DNA of 64,000 nt from Taiwanofungus camphoratus (taxonomy: Eukaryota; Basidiomycota; Agaricomycetes; Polyporales; Taiwanofungaceae): contig CP021226.1 in assembly GCA_003999685.1 (NCBI GenBank), positions 620,001 through 684,000 on the forward strand, read 5' to 3'. Below are positions 36,952-48,099 of the stretch, one piece after another. The notes beneath the pieces are model-generated. The model saw only the letters and a program-made list of their open reading frames with translations, was not told the DNA's origin and did no database searches. The position numbers and the translations under genes were made by a program. The first letter of the stretch is position 1. Each line of letters begins with the position of its first letter.

Positions 36952-39900
36952 ATGCGCAATTTCTCTATGGTGGTCGACCGACATCCTGTGGACATCGTTG
37001 ACGTCCGCCCCCAGCGTAGCTTCCGCAACACAACGGGCGCCGTAGACTTCGACGACGGCATCCGTGGTCAGATTGTCAAGGGCCTGTCTCAGCCGACGGG
37101 TCGGAAATGGCTCCCAACGATGCTCTTGTACGACGAACGCGGCTTGAGGCTCTACGACGACATCACTACCAAGGCCCCTGAATACTACTTGTTCTCTGCA
37201 GAGGAAAACATCTTGAAGAAGAACGCTGATGATATAGCCTGTGTCATGCATGCTCAAGACGAAGGGAAGGTCATCGGCGAGGAGGTCGTTGTCGAGCTTG
37301 GTGCCGGGTGAGTATTCATAGCACCTCTGTTCTTTCCGAATATTTGTACGTTGTGGATTCCCCGAAAGCGAAACTTGGCCTGTAATGTCCGTAATTCCAA
37401 ATCGCTGGATCTTGTCCATTAGGAAAAGATCCATCGAAGGACAATTTTGAGTTCTGGTCACCAAATCTCCACGGTCATTGTATCAGCACGTGAATTTATT
37501 TCTGATCTTCTCTTCCTTCGTGTCGTAATCATTACCCACCTCTGAACTTTTCTGGTCCACAGTGCCTTAAGAAAGACGTCACACATCCTCCTCGCGCTCT
37601 CGCGCATAGTTCCCTCCTCCGCAGGGCCCCTCATCAACTACTACGCCCTTGATCTGCAAGACCGCGAACTCGATCGCACCCTCTCCGTGCTTGACCAGTC
37701 CGACGCAGGTGCGCAGATCCAAGGCAAAGTAACCACCAAGGGCATGTGCGGGACGTACGACGACGGCCTCAAGTTCATCCAAGAAGGCGGTCTCGAACGC
37801 CGCAGCAGTGTAGACCGCCTGCAGACTAAGATGTCCGAGACGTTCAGGCTAGAGAAGAGTAGCAGGGACATATCTCCCAGCTCCGTGTCTTCGTCAGGCC
37901 AAAGTGCCGCAGAGACGGACGTCACTCCGCCTTCCACGCCAGGCACGCAGCAGCCGCTGCACATCCTCTTCTTAGGATCGTCGCTCGGCAACTTTGACCG
38001 CGGCGAAGATGCGGCATTCTTGCGCTCACTCCCGCTGCGTGCCGGCTCTGGTGGTACGCTACTGCTCGGCCTTGATCATGACAATGGAGCTAGCGAGATT
38101 GAGGAAGCGTATAATGATCCCAAGGGTATCACCAAGGATTTTATCATGAATGGATTGAAATGTGCAGGAAGAGCACTCGGTGATGAGAACTTGTTTGATG
38201 AGAACAAGTGGGAATATCTTGGGAAGTACAATGAGCAAGAACGTACGTCCATTCCTGCTGTTTTGTCATTGTGTTGGTCTGACTGTCACCGAAGGTCGCC
38301 ATGAAGCATATTACAAGGCAATATCTGCACATACAGTTGTTGACCCTGTTACGAAGGCCACTTTCTCGTTCAACGAAGACGAAATCGTCCGTGTCGAGGT
38401 GTCGCATAAGGTGGGTATCATGCTAGCACGGGCATGAAGGCTAATGTCTTGATATGTCATGCTGTAGTTCTCCGAGCAAGATGTATATACCCTCTTCACA
38501 GAAGCGAACCTCCGCCCCGTCCAACGCTGGACAGACAGCGCTTCAAAGTACTCCCTCTGGCTTCTTGAGCGTCCCGCTTCCACCTTCCCCCTCCTGACAT
38601 CGCCCTCTTTGGCTTCAGTCGAGCGTGGTGCAGTGTCCAAGCACACGCCATTCGGCCTGCCGACTGTTGAGGATTGGCAGACGATGTGGGCCGCGTGGGA
38701 CTTCATCACCCTGCGTATGATCCCGTCATCGATGCTCTTCCAGAAGCCGATCGACCTGCGGCACATATGCCTGTTCTATTGCGGGCATATTCCGACGTTC
38801 TTGTCGATTCACCTGTCGAGGGTGCTTGGAGAACCTGACACGGAGCCTGTGGAGTTCAAGGTGGGCTAGAGTTTCTGGGTTATGATGATTGATGGTGCTG
38901 ATCCATTGATGCGTGATGCGTGATGCGTATTGCAGTATATCTTCGAAGTAAGACGAACTTGGCTTTTGCTTTTTGCCCAGTGGATGTCAGTCTAACGCAT
39001 GTTGTAGCGGGGCATTGATCCCATTGTCGATAATCCTACTCAATGTCATGTGAGTGATGCAAAGTTTGGTATAGCGCAATCATCTCATGCGTGCTTGTAG
39101 CCTCACTCGGAGGTCCCGAAGCGCGATGGAGACTGGCCCTCACTTGGAAGCATTTTAGCTTATCAGTCCAGAGTGCGCGAGCGGCTCTTGAAGCTCTACC
39201 AGGATTTCGAATCGGGGGAGGTGAAATTGACTAGGAAGATAGCAAGGATTTTGTTCATGACCCTCGAGCACGAAGCATTCCATGCGGAGGTACGTCTTCA
39301 TCGTTACAGAGGGGAACTGTGCCACTGACGATGTCACTGGCAGACCCTTCTTTATATGCTCTTGCAACGTGCGGGTACAGGCACTCTGCCTCCGACTGGC
39401 TTCAGTCCCCCTGTCTGGTCCGTGCTCGCACGCGCTTGGGAGCACGCTCCGCAGCCGAACACCTCTACAGTCACATTAGGCCCCGCGACAGTGACACTGG
39501 GTCACGACGACAACGAGGCAGACGACGCATCTATGGAAACGGCTGACCATGACTTTGGCTGGGATAATGAGCACCCGAAGAGAGACGTACATGTTGGCAA
39601 GTTCAAGGTTGAGTGGCGGCCCGTCACAAATGGAGAGTTCTATGATTACTATACCAGCAAAGGCAAGGGCGTCGCCAAATTCCCTGCGAGCTGGGTCGAG
39701 ATCGATGGAGAGATTCACGTCAGTTACAGTACCTTGTTCCCACATTTTGCTACTGATCGTAAGCTTTTGCTGTGCAGGTCCGCACTTTCTACGGCCCTGT
39801 GTCCATGAAGATAGCAAGATACTGGCCTGTTATGACGTCTTACGATAATTTGTCCTCTTATGCCAGTATAAAGGGTGGTCGCCTGCCTACTGAACCCGAA

Positions 39901-40457
39901 CTACGTCTCTTCTTCGACATGTTTGAGTGCGGGTATGCGGGAGGTGCTAACATCGGATTCCGAAACTGGCATCCTGTCCCGTGAGTTTTGCCCCTGTACT
40001 GATCATTAAGTGATGCTTATGCGAACTCGACATGGATAGGGCGACCACGGGAGGAGAGAAAGGAGGTAGCAAAGGGCACAATGGAGGAGTGTGGGAGTGG
40101 ACCTCTACTGTGCTTGAAAAGTATGATGGATTCATTCAATCCAGGCTATATCCGGGGTAAGACATCTCTCAAGGTCCCGGTGTTGTCCATTCTAATTTAA
40201 GTTGGCCAATCAGGTATTCTACAGATTTCTTTGATGGCCAGCATCAAGTTGTTGTAAGCTTCCTTTTTTGTGTACTGACGTATACGTACATCAAACTGTT
40301 TTGACCTATTCTCTGTCTGTTTTAGATCGGTGGCTCCTATGCGACTATCCCACGTCTCGCAGAACGACGAACCTTACGGAACTTCTATCAACATAACTAT
40401 CCTTACGCTTGGGTTGGCGCTAGGATCGCGTATGATGTAAAACAGGAATCAGCATAG
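36952..40457 (+). CDS. egt1: Ergothioneine biosynthesis protein 1 (EgtD-EgtB fusion)
   Basis: A bifunctional fungal enzyme that trimethylates histidine to hercynine with SAM, then joins hercynine to cysteine oxidatively as a sulfoxide, making the antioxidant ergothioneine. The N-terminal half is the EgtD-type methyltransferase: TGRKWLPTMLLYDERG, then ELGAGALRKT across the first intron (37310-37561), then HILFLGSSLGNFDRGE and LLLGLDHDNG. The C-terminal half is the EgtB type. It has a DinB-like segment (RHICLFYCGHIPTFL) and the iron-binding HEAFHAE (His-x3-His-x-Glu, near 39280). An FGE-sulfatase fold follows with EWRPVTNGEFYDY, RLPTEPELRLFF, GGVWEWTS and IGGSYATIPR. About ten short introns are needed, including tiny exons near 38936-39050. 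The start could be 36952 or the Met five codons later. No lesion was seen. Confidence 0.95.
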
Positions 40458-40759
40458 ATCCCTTTGAATGTAAAACATGAAATGTACTATCGCATTGAGC
40501 CAATACAATGCGCCTTTGTCTGTTTCCCTTTTGATTGTGTCTTAACAGCAGCTCGGCTTGGTGTTCGGCCAATGGCCTTCTCACCATCCATCCTCTTCGT
40601 TGCCTTGTCTTCCCTTGCTGTACTGATTATGGTCGGATATCAGAGACGCGGCTTAACCGGAGTGGCACAACAACTGACGTGCTTATAACTCGACGACGTA
40701 CTCTCAAACTCTCGTCGCACACTTCACCGACTTCTACTAGTCGCTCTGGCTTAGCTCCG

Positions 40760-41236
40760 ATGCCAAAGAATGTAGGTCGAAGACATACGGATGACGATGA
40801 CGCTCACATTGCACGGAGACAGAGGGTCGACCCTCGCGCAAGACTGAGACCAGATCTGCCGATGCATTGCCTACGATGTCACCGAGAATTCACCAGGAAC
40901 GGAGCAAACAGCTGCGTCATTCCACACGTCTTCGAGACAGCGTCGAGATATCGAGCCACAACTTCAACCGGTGTCGATGATTACTTTTACGTCTCGGCGT
41001 GTTGCGGGGGACAGACAGAACTTATTGAGCATGGCATTGGTGACCTGAACTTTGATAATATCGGATCGTGCTTCCGTGGACACCATACCACATCGCAGTT
41101 CGAAATCATGCAGCAGTATAACGGGGTGAACATACTCCGTTGTAAGCACGACCGAAACGGGAACTGTGTCCACAAGGTTCTGGGGTATCAAAAGGAAAGG
41201 CCTGTCTTCGGAGGAACGTATGATAGAAATCCGTGA
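40760..41236 (+). CDS. Cys-rich protein of unknown function with CxxC motif
   Basis: I do not recognise this family. A single open frame gives 158 residues from the Met at 40760 (MPKNVGRRHTDDDD). The same frame is open from a Met at 40535, but the extra 75 residues are low complexity and less protein-like. The body has a basic, Asp-rich head, then CLRCHREFTRNGANSC (CxxC plus a further Cys), YFYVSACCGG, a hydrophobic and acidic stretch ELIEHGIGDLNFDNIGSCF, and a pair of Cys near the end (ILRCKH, GNCVHK). The Cys/His spacing suggests a zinc- or disulphide-bound fold. There is no signal peptide. The frame starts about 300 bp after the egt1 stop on the same strand. Confidence 0.6.
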   Translation: MPKNVGRRHTDDDDAHIARRQRVDPRARLRPDLPMHCLRCHREFTRNGANSCVIPHVFETASRYRATTSTGVDDYFYVSACCGGQTELIEHGIGDLNFDNIGSCFRGHHTTSQFEIMQQYNGVNILRCKHDRNGNCVHKVLGYQKERPVFGGTYDRNP

Positions 41237-41477
41237 TACTCGCGGACTAGTGGCACAGGTAGTTCATGAATGTGCCTGCTTTGACAACCAAATATGACGT
41301 ACCAATCTTGAGTTTAAAAACCCCAACTGTATTCAAAATGAATTGGCAATGTACATCGGGAATTTTGGAAGACGGTATATTGGTCTTCTTGACGGTCTGC
41401 AGGCCTTCATTTGATATAGCGTTCAATGAAGGGTTACCAAACGCACTGTCCGACCTAACGCCAATAGTAACTTGGCA

Positions 41478-41650
41478 TCACGTGTGGCTCCCAATTAACA
41501 TGTAATTACCGGCAATGAGATTGCCCAACCCCGTCGATTGCGCGAAGAGACTGACGCTCCACCAAAATCAAGGTGTCGACGACGTGACCTCCAAACGAAG
41601 CAGATTGCTTATACAATCTACTTTGTCCATTCCGATTGAAAGGTAATACA
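41478..41650 (-). pseudogene. 3' fragment of a PEBP-like gene
   Basis: The minus strand reads FWWSVSLFAQSTGLGNLIAG then NYMLIGSHT and a stop at 41478. This matches the last exon of the intact PEBP-like gene next door (FRWNVSDFMQS then GNPIGGNYMLVGGN). Upstream the frame is broken: EVTSSTP is followed by TGA where the intact copy has an Arg codon, and LYKQSASF lies in another frame. No earlier exons are recognisable, so it is a truncated, decayed copy. Confidence 0.72.
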
Positions 41651-42053
41651 CACTATTCTTCTTTTGAGGTGGATCAACTTGGTAAATTATCTCTTTGTAT
41701 TTTTCACAGTTGGGATGTTCTTGAACTTATCGTAAATGAAATGTCTACTGAAAATTGGGCGCAACTCAACCCAATGTAGTCATGCAAGTTGCAACTGTGG
41801 AGACCCGTAAAGACGATCTGGGGTAAGCCGTCCCAGCAATTACAATGCCACCATTCAATGCCTCGATCACTTAATCGTCGTCATAACCGGAAAGCAGTGG
41901 GAACTGCCCCTCACCGACAAGTCTCTTGTGTACACCGCTAAGCCCTATCGAAACACAGACATGTTCTCCTGCTGTTACCTGTCGGATGACCCTAAAGTGT
42001 CCCTATGATTACAAGGAGGGAAAAGGAAGTAGATAGCAACCTGAAATGGGCGG
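41651..42053. other. Spacer between broken and intact PEBP-like copies
   Basis: A plus-strand open stretch of about 55 codons ending at 42008 is protein-like in appearance (NATIQCLDHLIVVITGKQ) but has no start, no domain I recognise and no upstream partner. Otherwise nothing is seen. Confidence 0.3.
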
Positions 42054-42844
42054 CTATATATTGCCCCCGACCAGCATGTAGTTGCCGCCAATAGGGTTAC
42101 CCAGCTCGACCGATTGCATAAAATCGCTGACATTCCATCGAAAGCGGGAAGTTAACGGCGTGACCTCCGTCTGCGTAGCAAACATGGCAGACTGCATGTA
42201 AATCAGGAAGACATAGCTACAGCGGGGTAATATGAGACCACACTGTCGCTCATCGAACGAAGCCGTACTTGCCGGTGAGGTGCAGTTCCGAAAGGTGATG
42301 GGGAGAGATAGCTGGAGATGGGAAGCGTTGAGCTAACCAACTCCACAAAGTCAGACTGTAATGGCACTGGTCCTTCTGGCTCGAAGCCGCCGCCCAGAAA
42401 ATGACGGATAGGTGAGATAACCGGGGCCTGTGGTGTCGGAGCATCCAAGTCGAGCATTATCACAACAAAGTTCTGTTCAAATGGTACTACAGGGTTACCC
42501 AGGGTAAAGATCGGCTGAGGTTCGGTTACTTCGAGAACATGGTCTCAGTGATTGGGGTGGAACTCGAGAGTTCATCGTACTCACACGTCTCCGAGAAGCT
42601 CGTTCCAGGTGTATCCAGAGTAGCCTCCGGGTATGCCACATCCAAGAGAACAGTCGGATCAAATATGATATTCAAGTCCTGAGGGATCTAAGACAATTTT
42701 GAGTCATGAGGATCAACAAAAGAGTACCAATCAACGTACTTTAGCATCGTAGAATGCTCGTCGCACGTCAGCAAGAGTAAGATTTTCAGCGCTAACTATC
42801 AGTAAAAAGTAAACAATGACGAGAATGATTGCTATACTATGCAT
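42054..42844 (-). CDS. Secreted PEBP-like protein, intact copy
   Basis: A phosphatidylethanolamine-binding protein family member. The start at 42844 gives a signal peptide (MHSIAIILVIVYFLLIVSA). Exon 1 is 42740-42844 and exon 2 is 42585-42687 (IPQDLNIIFDPTVLLDVAYP). Exon 3 holds the ligand-pocket motif IMLDLDAPTPQ and RHFLGGGF, then GTAPHR. The last exon, 42054-42216, has YVFLIYMQ, FRWNVSDFM and GNPIGGNYMLVG. Intron 3 (42217-42272) begins with GC (GCAAGT), whereas the paralogue at 52454-53301 has GT at the same position and phase. The unspliced frame would end at MSS and lose the conserved C-terminus. PEBPs bind phospholipids or act as protease inhibitors or signalling modulators, and the role here is unknown. 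Confidence 0.82.
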
Positions 42845-44457
42845 TTTGGAGGGCGCATTTCTCATGTAAACTTGTCATTTTATAAGACCCAAAAAATTAT
42901 CAGAAGACTGAATGTCAACACTAATCTTCAAGCGAATTGGCATTAGAGCATATTCACACCCAATTTGAACTCGAGCAAAAAAAGCAGGCAAATAACGGCC
43001 TCTGATTGGCGTGGGGCACAATTCGAACTTGGATGCGAATACGCTCCATTACCCTGGTGTAAATGAACGCTAAGCCGACGAATACCGGCGCTGCCGAAGC
43101 TTCGGCTATGTTGACATATTCATAGAACACAACGCTAGTACAGGTTTCACTTTCTTGCGCATATTCGGTGACGAGACTGACAGGACCAGATTGTCTTATT
43201 TGCTTCTGTAGGTTTCTGAGACTCTCGTTCAGCTTCCTGCAATGTAAGGTGAACCAAAAGCAGACCAGGTCATAAACTCAACACTGTGCTGCCAGGATGG
43301 CTTACCTCTGAACAACTTCACCGCTGGGCCGCTGTACGCACAAATAAGAATGCATGCAGACTTAGCAAAATCGAATTGCTGGACAGGTTCAACTATGTTT
43401 TAAGAGCGTCCACGGTCAAACTGTGAACATGTGAAGTGTCTCTTCGGTTGCGTCTCACCTTTCGGCCGCCCTAGCCACGTGGCACCACCTCTCATACAGT
43501 TATATTTATGTATGTAAAAATAACCTTCCCAGCTCTTAGTCTTTTTTTTAAAAACTCCGTGGGTTTATACCCCATACGCGCAGGTACATGTAGAATGCAT
43601 AAATACTATCATTTGACCAGTGTTTGAAGATTTCCGTCATTCGATTTTTAGCTCCACAACGACTGAATGGATTGCTCTCGGAGCAGTGTCATTTTGTGGT
43701 TATGGATCCTGGCTACATGGCCATATACTTACATTTTTAATTATTTTCATAGTGAGGTGCCCAAGGACGTTCCGGTGGAGGGGACTAGTGTTTGACGATT
43801 TTTCCGAGAAATGTCACGAAGAGTCACCATACCAGGACAGTGCTGCAATGAAGCTCCGACGTGGCTTTTGGGCATCCGCCTGCAGCATTGCAATGACAAC
43901 GAAGTGCTGGCGGAGTTCAAATCCAGATTGAGGAAGTGTCACTCTTGCTCATGGATTGTAACGCACAGCGACACATTTGCTGCTGTACACTCATTGCTCC
44001 CACGATAAGCTTCGGAAAAATTGGGAGAGTGCATGTTATGGTGTGCTTGAGTTAGACACAAGTGCAGGCACTAAGCGGCCATGGTTTGGGATGAGGCGAG
44101 AGGGTAGAAGAACGGCGATCGGCCTAATTAATAGATTTTCTGACACTCGTATTGAACTTGTTCTCTACACACTCCCTCTCTTTAAAATCGGAGAACACAG
44201 TTGTGTTGCATGATTTTCTAGACTATTTTAGACACCATCTGATCTTGAGAATATCCCAAGGAGAGTTTGCGATAAGCCATTCTCAAACACTGGGTCCTTC
44301 TCAAAGTGGTGTCACACGATAGTAGTGAGTGAGCTCCACGCCCCAGGAAGCGGTACGCCTACAGTTTTGGCACCCTCGCTTGAATTGACTACTCCTTGAC
44401 TAATGCGTGACTATTTCCTCCAAATTTAGACAGATGCGGTTGAGAAAAATGACTAGC

Positions 44458-44519
44458 TAGTCCATTGGCGCAATTTGGGGACTAGATTTGTGACTAGGTT
44501 GACTATCCTCTTTACAGAG
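44458..44519. repeat. Dispersed repeat, copy 2 (possible SINE-like head)
   Basis: This copy shares TAGTCCA-TGGCGC-ATTTGGGGACTA and ACTATCC-TTT-ACAGAG with 29854-29905. TGGCGCAATTTGG fits a tRNA A-box pattern, and GGTTGACTATCC about 30 bp on loosely resembles a B box. A tRNA-derived element is therefore conceivable. Confidence 0.5.
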
Positions 44520-44533
44520 AGTCCCTGGCCACT

Positions 44534-44815
44534 TCAGAAGCGACAGCGATCGTTAGCAATCCCCTCGTCCACCCATGTTTGGAATAGTTCCGACGCCTTT
44601 AAGTCAGCGTCGTACCAGTCTTGGAAGTCCCGGAATTTGCGACTATCCGCCGTTGTCATTTCGGGTTTTAAATGGCGGTCCTTATGGAACCGCTGCCAGG
44701 CGGCCACCCTGCCAATGGTATGGGTGACCAAACGGGCACGCGTTTTGGTACGTGAACCGCCAAGGTCTATAGAGGCCATTGCACTGTACGTCTCCTTGTA
44801 TATCAGTTCTTGCAT
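44534..44815 (-). CDS. Hypothetical protein fragment, 93 residues
   Basis: The reading is MQELIYKETYSAM, DLGGSRTKTRARLV, RVAAWQRFHKDRH and FRDFQDWYDADLKASELF, then DRCRF at the stop. It has regular amphipathic helices and balanced charge unlike the shadow ORFs around it, so I think it is or was coding. The frame continues open for eight codons upstream of the Met to a likely acceptor. Further upstream on the minus strand there are exon-like pieces (ELLYEIND, then RAMYTTSALSTF) that I could not join in phase. It may be the last exon of a decayed gene. The family is not recognised. Confidence 0.4.
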   Translation of the reverse strand: MQELIYKETYSAMASIDLGGSRTKTRARLVTHTIGRVAAWQRFHKDRHLKPEMTTADSRKFRDFQDWYDADLKASELFQTWVDEGIANDRCRF

Positions 44816-45670
44816 GTCATAATCATAGGAGACATTTGGCTACTGATAATTGGACTTCTATGTCGGGTGAATTGACGAATTCTATGCCGTAAGGATACAG
44901 GGATCAATCTTACCGAAAGTAGACAATGCTGAAGTTGTATACATTGCGCGGAAGAAACTAAATGAAAGGTGAGCGTGTGTTAGTGTCAGGCTACCAGAAT
45001 GTACGTCGTTAATCTCATAAAGCAGCTCCTGCGCGTTGAAACCATGGATTTATCCGTTTAATTCTTCTCGGGTACCAAATACTTACTGCCCATGTTGGAG
45101 ATCTCAATTTGTGGGTCATCGACCTTGAGCCCTTGAGATTGAAACAGCGTATAAGGTCAGGCCGCGCTGTCTTGGAAGAAGAGGAGAAACCAAGAAGAGT
45201 ATTACAACAAAGCCGTGATGTTATTCCGGCGTGATCAAGACTAGCATATTGACAAGCGCCGGGCGCGGTCTTAGGCAGCGAAGCTACGGCCTAGTTATGG
45301 GGTTAAAGCTGTCGCCGTGCGGCGTCTCTGGAGTGGGCGACTCAGGTTTTGCCGTATGTTCCTGCTATAACCGGCTTATAGAATGCTTTGGAGATGGCCG
45401 GTATCATCATAATTCTTGAAGTCCCCCATCCATTTTCCAATTCTTATCGGGCAACGACTTCTACCATTCGCCTTCCTTGACCCGTGCATAGAACGCTCAT
45501 ATCATCTCTGATGTTCTCGATTGTTGGCTGTGTACCCAGTCGCGGTGAGTTTCGCCAGACGTTCTGTATGCATTGCCTTCGGGATCTCGTTGGCATCAGG
45601 ATCACTTACGTATAAATTGGCTTGTTCTCGCTGCAAGGTCAGTTTCTCCCATTCGCTTCCACTACCTTAC

Positions 45671-45971
45671 CATGATCATGCTTGCCTACTTGTCTTTCCT
45701 TCCTTTTGGCCTGCCCGCCCTCGGTGCTGTCATCTCCTTGGGCAACCCGTCTGGCGAGGATCAATCGTATACGGTACAAGTCGAGCTGATCGACAATGAT
45801 CAAGCGATCACAAGTAGATTACGGTCTGCAGTTGTATCTTTGCAGATAATCCAACACTTCGTGTATTCTTCAGCCAAGGGCTGGAAGCAGCCGGGAGTGG
45901 CATCATCCTACCAGCTCCGATTCACAGACGGAGACTTTCTTGACCAGCCTCGTGGTGTTCAAGACTTCTGA
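45671..45971 (+). CDS. Possible secreted protein fragment
   Basis: A frame starting MIMLAYLSFLPFGLPALGAV looks like a signal peptide, then SYTVQVELIDNDQAITSRL looks like beta-sheet coding sequence. Downstream the better-looking reading changes frame (DNPTLRVFFSQGL in one frame, ASSYQLRFTDGDF in another). It is either an unrecognised intron arrangement or a decayed gene. No family is assigned. Confidence 0.3.
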
Positions 45972-47232
45972 CTCAGGGCAAAGTACTTATTTATACTATA
46001 CAGTCTACGAACTTACTTTAATGATGCTTGTACTTGGAAGTACATTTGCGGGAGGCATACGTATCGAATTCTCGCTCAGTATCTGCCTGGGCGAGATAAT
46101 GTTAGTACACTTTCATGTCTAATGGACAAGGGATGTTACATCACATTTTGAAGTTAGGCTTGTGGTCAAGTCACTCTTGAGTCGATTGCAGTGTAGGCCC
46201 GTCACTTGTCCCAGTGAATCTTAATCTACTTTTATGACAAATAATCTAGATATTCTGTGTGGGCCATTGTCATGATGTAACATATTCTACTTACATTTAT
46301 ATTCTTGTGTAGTAGTTAAGCCCAGCTGTTGTCCGGGGAGAGTCAATTGATTGTTCTAGTCCGGGGCTGTCCGGTGTCATATATTCTCATGAAACTATGT
46401 CAGGGCTCTTGGCAGCTTCAACGGTGATTGGGTTCTTATCGATCGTCTTATACTATCGGTTATTCAAGATTGCAGTCTTGCAAACTGAATACACTTACTT
46501 TTAGTATTTCTAGTGGTCTACCCGTGCCCCGCGGCCGTGGTGGTAATGCCCCAAAATGGAAGGTGCCCGTAAGAGGAAGAAGCTCCTTTCGCGACGTCTA
46601 CGATGTGCGTGTCCCTACGCAGTCGAGCTATGCGCTATCGGTGGTGTAGCAGGAGCAAAATTATGATTCTGACCGGCACGATCTATTTCAGCGTATCCTG
46701 TGTCCATCTACCATGTTACCATCGTGCACAGCCAGCAGAGGCCTTGTCCATGTAACTCCTTCACCATTGAACGGTCTGTACTTCTACATTTCCAGCCCGG
46801 TCGCATCGACTCGACTTAGGCGCTACCTGGTTAGAGTAGATGGTTGTTGATTTGAGACTCACGAGCCTTCGCTCTCCCTCCCTTTGCGCCTTGGTCAGTT
46901 CGCTAAACAATCACCATACGTCGTGACTGTCTACCACATTTATTTTGAGCCTGGGAAGGTTGAAGCGAGGTGCCGGTGATTGCTACCTGTGGGAACCTCA
47001 CTTTCTGTTCTCTTGGCAGGTAAGTCTCAATCCCTTAGGCGAATGAGAAATGTAATCACGAATTCACGGCGACTCTAGGACTGCAGAAATAACGTCAGGT
47101 CGGGACGTGACTTGGGGAGAGACCATGTAGGTCGACGGCCAGGCGACGGGTGCGTGTTCCTATCGTACTAATCATAGTACTGTTCTCGTCATCTGTCCCT
47201 AGACCCTGAGATAAGAGCCTGGAAACCATACG

Positions 47233-47424
47233 TTATTTGGCAATAGGAACCTCGGAAGAAGTCGACTGACCTCTTTTGAGGTTCTCATCCTCACGCACGA
47301 TACCGTTCAGGCGGAACTTTGGTAAGCCCACGTCAATGAGCTGACATTCCTCAATGTCCTGCATAAACCACGTCCTGCTTCTCTGCCGTCCCGTATATTT
47401 ATGGACTTTTTTCCGAGGCGGCAT
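47233..47424 (-). CDS. Short unassigned ORF, 63 residues
   Basis: The reading MPPRKKVHKYTGRQRSRTW is basic, followed by DIEECQLIDVGLPKFRLNG. The start lies in an acceptable context and the composition is protein-like, but no domain or further exon was found. It may be a fragment. Confidence 0.25.
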   Translation of the reverse strand: MPPRKKVHKYTGRQRSRTWFMQDIEECQLIDVGLPKFRLNGIVREDENLKRGQSTSSEVPIAK

Positions 47425-47583
47425 TGCCTTGCGCTACTCGTGCTAGTGTGTAATGAACCTTATAAGCAACTCGTCAATAAGATCAAGACTTGTACGCCCC
47501 TCGAAGCTCTAAGTTTTCGACACTCTGCATTTCGCCCTTTGCTGAAACATAATCACAACCTGGAATAAACACTGTTTGCTACA

Positions 47584-48099
47584 ATGGCGGAGATGTCATC
47601 TGCCGTCTGGAAACGCACGCCTACCACAGCTGAAGCTCTCTTTGGTGTCATGCTCCCCTACCAGCCCCCGCGCAATCCTGTGGCCGCATTTTTCTGGCGC
47701 AAGCGTGTGATCGTGGAGACATCAACCGGAACTGTAGGGCTGGATGTATGGGAGAAGGTGCTTGTGGGTGCGTGCTCGTTTACTCCAGCATCACTATTGT
47801 CAGATATGAGAGAATCTAACTCTCGTTCTTTCTGCCTGCGTTGTCGTCGCTCGCCGCTTGTTTATATCCTCCTTGCTGATTTGCTCCATGTAACGTGGTG
47901 TTCAATCCATGCACGGGTGGCAGTCTCTGTCTTCTTCCTCATGCTTACATACGTTTGCACCGGGATCATCAAATATCTTCCACAATATTTGATGCTTCTC
48001 CAACGCCAAGTCCTATACCACCTCTGCGACAACGGGCGTGAGAGTATAGGGCCCGTTATACAGGAGTGGGCTGCGCAGAATGCGTCGAGGGACCTGTAA
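47584..48099 (+). CDS. Small membrane protein resembling serine palmitoyltransferase small subunit, copy A
   Basis: Two exons (47584-47767 and 47924-48099) joined in phase 1 give 119 residues. The intron is a stop-free multiple of three, so the unspliced frame is also open. The layout is a soluble head with YQPPRNPVAAFFWRKRV, a segment GLDVWEKVL, one hydrophobic helix (FFLMLTYVCTGII) and KYLPQYLMLLQRQ after it. This matches ssSPT proteins, which have a helix ending MLEPWER, a membrane helix and a YxFMPQH-like motif. They bind SPT, the first enzyme of sphingolipid synthesis, in the ER. Copy A keeps WEK and LPQ but has lost the Met-Leu-x-Pro before the Trp. It is paralogous to copy B at 49191. 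The family call is by pattern only. Confidence 0.6.
   Translation: MAEMSSAVWKRTPTTAEALFGVMLPYQPPRNPVAAFFWRKRVIVETSTGTVGLDVWEKVLVGACSFTPASLLSDMRESNSRSFCLRCRRSPLVYILLADLLHVTWCSIHARVAVSVFFLMLTYVCTGIIKYLPQYLMLLQRQVLYHLCDNGRESIGPVIQEWAAQNASRDL

Larger units (their letters stand above)
42845..47583. other. Accessory gene-poor stretch
   Basis: Almost 5 kb without a convincing intact gene. It includes the dispersed repeat at 44458-44519, the minus ORF 44534-44815, and weakly coding-like material at 45671-46110 and 47233-47424. The rest shows short random ORFs. Composition is close to the other spacers. Confidence 0.4.

Noticed and set aside
41890-41915. Plus-strand 23-bp similarity to the PEBP-like exon 3 end
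   Set aside because: It is in the opposite orientation, matches only about 23 bp, and has no similarity on either side. Probably chance or too decayed to interpret.
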